9,159 nucleotides of DNA from Eubacteriales bacterium. Lineage in GTDB: Bacteria; Bacillota; Clostridia; Oscillospirales; CAG-272. Of the stretch, positions 6,696 to 9,159 are shown piece by piece. Position 1 is the stretch's first letter, and the number at the start of each line of letters is the position of its first letter. The notes beneath the pieces were generated by a model, which did no database searches, was not told the origin of the DNA, and was given only the letters and a program-made list of their open reading frames with translations. Where the stretch lies: NCBI GenBank assembly GCA_028709565.1, contig JAQVWU010000090.1:1-9159 (forward strand), read 5' to 3'. Both the position numbers and the translations under genes were made by a program.

Positions 6696-7757
6696 TTATC
6701 CGATGATACCCGAACGTTCGATACCCTGTATCAGATATCTCTGAGCAAAAAGGTATACAACAATCAGCGGAGCCAGTATCATCAGGCCGCAGGTGTTTCT
6801 GATAGCTGCTTCATACATGTTCTGACCTGCGTATTGTGTGTCAAGCGATTTCGGAATAGCTACAACGTCGGGCATTAATTTCGGACCTGAGGTTGTGAAG
6901 AATACCGTTGTATAGAAGTTATCGGTCCACTGCCAGGAGAAAGTAAAGAGGAATATGGTAATCATCATCGGAATCGACAGAGGCAGAATGATGGTTATAA
7001 ACGTCTTGATTATGCCGGAACCGTCAATATAAGCAGATTCCTCAAGCTCGTCGGGTACTCCGCGGAAGAACTGCCGCATCATAAACACGTATAGGCCGTT
7101 TTTGAACGCAAGTCCTGTCAGGGACAGTATAATCAATGGCCAATAGGTATTGTTGAAGTTTATTGACGTAAAGCCGATGACTCTGAAACGTTCAAACACA
7201 CCGCCGCCCAACAGATTAAATATTCCGAATATGTCAAAATATCTGAACTTCATAAACAGCGAAAGCTGCAGGGTTTCATGGGGAACAATCATCGTAAAGA
7301 CAACCAGGCCAAAAAGGATTTTGTTGCCTTTGAATTTAAACTTGGCAAAGCCGTAGCCTATAAGACAGCATATAAATGTCTGTATCACGGCGCAGGCCAG
7401 CGATAAAGTCAGCGTGTTCACCAGGGCTTCGATGTATTTGTTATCGGTAATAATCGCCTTATAGGTATCCAGTGTAGGATAACGGGGGATCAATTTAACG
7501 GTAACATCGACGAAGTCCTCGGGACTCATGAAGGAGGATGCTATTTTCGCAAAGAAGGGCTGCAGTATTACATAGGAAATACCCAGAAGAAGCAGAAATC
7601 TGAAAATCGACCAGACAACCGTCTGAAGAAAATACACCGAAAAGTATTTGATTTTAAATCTGGTCCATCTGTCGGTGCGGTCGAATTCTACCCTGATTTT
7701 ATTCTTGGTTTCCTTAGTGACTTTCGGTGACTGCGGAGCTGTTTGTGCATTATTCAT
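6696..7757 (-). CDS. Carbohydrate ABC transporter permease, MalG type
   Basis: The product has 353 residues and is one of two membrane subunits of an ABC importer for sugars or oligosaccharides. There is a polar cytoplasmic N-terminus of about 45 residues. Membrane segments lie at about 50-70, 110-135, 146-163, 205-225, 255-275 and 321-340. The EAA loop that docks the ATPase reads EESAYIDGSGIIKTFITIILP (239-259), the MalG-type form EAAxxDGAsxxxxfxxixlP. It is longer than the usual 280 or so because of the N-terminal tail and an extra loop at about 172-203 between segments 3 and 4. AAGGAGG (7767-7773) sits 9 bases before its ATG and overlaps the stop codon of the upstream permease, so the two are translated as a pair. 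The substrate is unknown. Confidence 0.92.
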   Translation of the reverse strand: MNNAQTAPQSPKVTKETKNKIRVEFDRTDRWTRFKIKYFSVYFLQTVVWSIFRFLLLLGISYVILQPFFAKIASSFMSPEDFVDVTVKLIPRYPTLDTYKAIITDNKYIEALVNTLTLSLACAVIQTFICCLIGYGFAKFKFKGNKILFGLVVFTMIVPHETLQLSLFMKFRYFDIFGIFNLLGGGVFERFRVIGFTSINFNNTYWPLIILSLTGLAFKNGLYVFMMRQFFRGVPDELEESAYIDGSGIIKTFITIILPLSIPMMITIFLFTFSWQWTDNFYTTVFFTTSGPKLMPDVVAIPKSLDTQYAGQNMYEAAIRNTCGLMILAPLIVVYLFAQRYLIQGIERSGIIG

Positions 7758-7766
7758 TTATCGTTT

Positions 7767-7773
7767 CCTCCTT
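7767..7773 (-). promoter_or_regulatory. Shine-Dalgarno of the MalG-type permease, overlapping the MalF-type stop
   Basis: On the - strand the stop TAA (7772-7774) runs directly into GGAGG, so AAGGAGG (7767-7773) shares two bases with it. The 9-base gap to ATG 7755-7757 is good. A ribosome ending on the upstream gene sits on the site for the next, which suggests translational coupling of the two subunits. Confidence 0.85.
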
Positions 7774-8743
7774 AATCGCGTCTCTGATAGAAGACATACG
7801 CCGATAAAACAGCCGAAGCTACCGCTATAATCAGCACGACTATTAAAAAGTACATCCATGACATTGCTGAACTGAGTACGTTGCCGCCGGGCTGGTTATA
7901 AACACCCGCTATATACGCCATTACATTGTTGGAAGAAGCGGTAAATGAGTCAATTATCGTATATACCATGTTTACAAAAATCATAGGGCTAACCATAGGG
8001 ATTGTTATTTTCCAGAAGGTTTCCCAGGCGGTTGAACCGTCAATAGCGCATGATTCATATATTGCCGGGGAGATTGACTGTAAGCCTGCGAGGAAAATAA
8101 GCATCTGAACACCCGAGCGGTTGATGATATCAAAGATGTTGTTGACGGCGCCGGTAACATATGTGACAAGTTCGGTACCGACAGCCATATTTCTGAACAG
8201 CCATCCGATATCCGCCATTGATACAATCTGACTTGTCGTATCGGCGACCTCGCCTGTATCAATACCCCGTGATGTATCCCCCATGTAGGACAGCAGCGTG
8301 TTGCCGATGTCTATATCGCTGATAAGTCCTGTTGAAAGGATAACGGGTACGAAAAATATTGCGCGGAACGCGGCGCGTCCGACCATCTTCTGGTTCAACA
8401 GCACGGCGATAAACAATGCGAATATTACTATCGCCGGAATATCGAATAACAGCTGCTGTACACCCGCGGTAAGCGTTCTGACAAAACTTGGGTCAACAAA
8501 AATCGCTTCCTGATAGTTATCCAAACCTACCCATTCGAGTCTGTAACCGCCGCCCTGTAAGATCTTGATTTCGTGAAAGCTGTACTTGATGGAGTCATAG
8601 ACAACCGGTAGATAAACCAGCAACAGACCGATAATAAACGGCAATACGAATATCCATCCGCCCCGTGCTTTGCGTTTATCCAAAGAAGCTGATTTGCGAA
8701 TCTTTTTCGGTGCGGTGCCTTTGACTGTGGAAACACTGTTCAT
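7772..8743 (-). CDS. Carbohydrate ABC transporter permease, MalF/UgpA type
   Basis: The product has 323 residues and is the partner membrane subunit to the MalG-type permease downstream. A basic N-terminus (APKKIRKSASLDKRKARGG) precedes the first helix (about 30-50). Other helices lie at about 98-117, 125-142, 208-222, 250-268 and 290-316. The EAA loop reads SPAIYESCAIDGSTAWETFW (225-244), with IDG matching the conserved Asp-Gly. The stretch from about 143 to 205, between helices 3 and 4, is longer and more polar than in compact UgpA-like permeases. Its Shine-Dalgarno AGAGGTG (8751-8757) is 7 bases before ATG 8741-8743. It lies 22 bases after the partial gene upstream and 14 bases before the MalG-type gene. 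No binding protein or ATPase is in view; they may be upstream of the window or a shared ATPase may serve. Confidence 0.92.
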   Translation of the reverse strand: MNSVSTVKGTAPKKIRKSASLDKRKARGGWIFVLPFIIGLLLVYLPVVYDSIKYSFHEIKILQGGGYRLEWVGLDNYQEAIFVDPSFVRTLTAGVQQLLFDIPAIVIFALFIAVLLNQKMVGRAAFRAIFFVPVILSTGLISDIDIGNTLLSYMGDTSRGIDTGEVADTTSQIVSMADIGWLFRNMAVGTELVTYVTGAVNNIFDIINRSGVQMLIFLAGLQSISPAIYESCAIDGSTAWETFWKITIPMVSPMIFVNMVYTIIDSFTASSNNVMAYIAGVYNQPGGNVLSSAMSWMYFLIVVLIIAVASAVLSAYVFYQRRD

Positions 8744-8765
8744 TCTTTTACACCTCTCTTATTCA

Positions 8766-9158
8766 TTAATCTACTATCTTCAGATAACCGATAGCGGGTA
8801 TTGTATAACCTTCTACAGTAACTTCAAAACTGTTGTAGTTGAGGATAAAGGCCGTTCCGTCTTCATATGTGACACGGACAAGCGAGCCGTCGTCGATGGT
8901 ATATTTAGTATAAACATATTCTTCATCTTCATCTTCATCCTCATCTTCTTCTTCCTCTTCTTCCTCGGGTTCTTCGGGTACTTCTTCCGGTTCCTCTATT
9001 GGTTCACCGGAAAGGGAGGCAAGATATTTTTCGCGCGCTTCTTTGAGGGCGTCTTTTTCCGCTTTTAATGCTTCGGCTTCAGCATCAGCTTCTGCTTCCG
9101 CTTCTTCGGCGGCTCTGTCTTCCTCAATCTCGAGATCGGTCGGAACGCGTTCGCCGAT
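8766..9158 (-). CDS. Acidic-linker protein with DUF5696-like C-terminus, 3' part
   Basis: This is the last 130 residues of a protein whose start lies beyond the window edge. Three parts are visible. A charged helical segment rich in Ala and Glu, probably a coiled coil, ends near KEAREKYLA (first 50 residues or so). A 26-residue linker has 22 acidic residues (8919-8996). A compact beta-rich tail of about 50 residues follows, with VRVTYEDGTAFILNYN, EVTVEGYTIPAIGYLKI and the stop TAA at 8766-8768. The tail resembles, from memory, the ends of large clostridial DUF5696 proteins, which are often encoded next to MalF/MalG-type permeases; this is a tentative family call. Context supports a role with the transporter, perhaps as a surface glycan-related protein. 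It is separated by 22 bases from the MalF-type gene and is probably in the same transcript. Confidence 0.7.
   Translation of the reverse strand: MGERVPTDLEIEEDRAAEEAEAEADAEAEALKAEKDALKEAREKYLASLSGEPIEEPEEVPEEPEEEEEEEDEDEDEDEEYVYTKYTIDDGSLVRVTYEDGTAFILNYNSFEVTVEGYTIPAIGYLKIVD
8919..8996 (-). repeat. Low-complexity Glu/Asp-rich coding stretch
   Basis: In the partial gene, 26 codons specify 22 acidic residues. Starting from the N-terminal side there are Glu-Pro/Val groups, then seven Glu, then alternating Asp-Glu. Codons mix GAA/GAG and GAT/GAG, with a near-repeat of six bases (GATGAA/GATGAG) at the C-terminal end. This may be a simple-sequence expansion within the gene. On the + strand the same bases form a pyrimidine-rich tract. 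Confidence 0.85.
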
Positions 9159-9159
9159 G

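Noticed and set aside
8670..9068. A 132-codon + strand open frame, very rich in Phe and Ile
   Set aside because: The Phe-rich part is simply the complement of the Glu/Asp-rich coding stretch on the - strand, and the frame crosses the start of the permease gene.

Overview
The window looks like chromosomal DNA from an anaerobic Firmicute of the Clostridia (Oscillospiraceae or Christensenellales-like; this is inference). The signs are strong Shine-Dalgarno sequences, sigma-A type -35/-10 promoters with 17-bp spacers, a tRNA-Thr gene of clostridial type with encoded CCA, and protein families common in gut and environmental Clostridia. These families are an NAGPA-type membrane protein, a cytoplasmic GH78 glycosidase, and a MalF/MalG permease pair next to a DUF5696-like protein. 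There are no insertion sequences, phage genes, CRISPR arrays or other signs of recent transfer. Genes are tightly packed, and no gap between genes exceeds 300 bases.

Left part (1-3534, + strand). The 3' end of a cysteine synthase gene ends in a hairpin terminator. Next comes a membrane-anchored phosphodiester glycosidase (NAGPA) protein with its own promoter. Its best-supported start is a non-canonical ATA codon at 442, just after a strong Shine-Dalgarno. After a terminator whose loop carries the -35 box of the next promoter comes a GH78 alpha-L-rhamnosidase-like enzyme with no signal peptide.

Centre (3535-6625). A 12-bp perfect palindromic terminator lies between the glycosidase gene (+) and a tRNA-Thr(CGT) gene on the - strand, and can serve both. 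The tRNA has a perfect consensus promoter. Then come rsmA (16S rRNA dimethyltransferase) and a GTP-type PEP carboxykinase gene, the latter behind a second perfect consensus promoter. These are single-gene units joined to core metabolism and translation.

Right part (6631-9159, - strand). A convergent operon runs inward from the window edge: the 3' end of a gene with a very acidic linker and a DUF5696-like C-terminal tail, then a MalF-type and a MalG-type sugar permease. It ends in a strong terminator facing that of the PEPCK gene. The solute-binding protein and ATPase are not in the window. The sugar transporter, the cytoplasmic glycosidase and PEPCK fit an organism that imports plant or host oligosaccharides and ferments them, but the sequence shows no shared regulation. 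I found no convincing undescribed system. The most notable points are the likely ATA start, the terminator/promoter overlap, the GTP-type PEPCK, and the acidic-linker protein upstream of the permeases.
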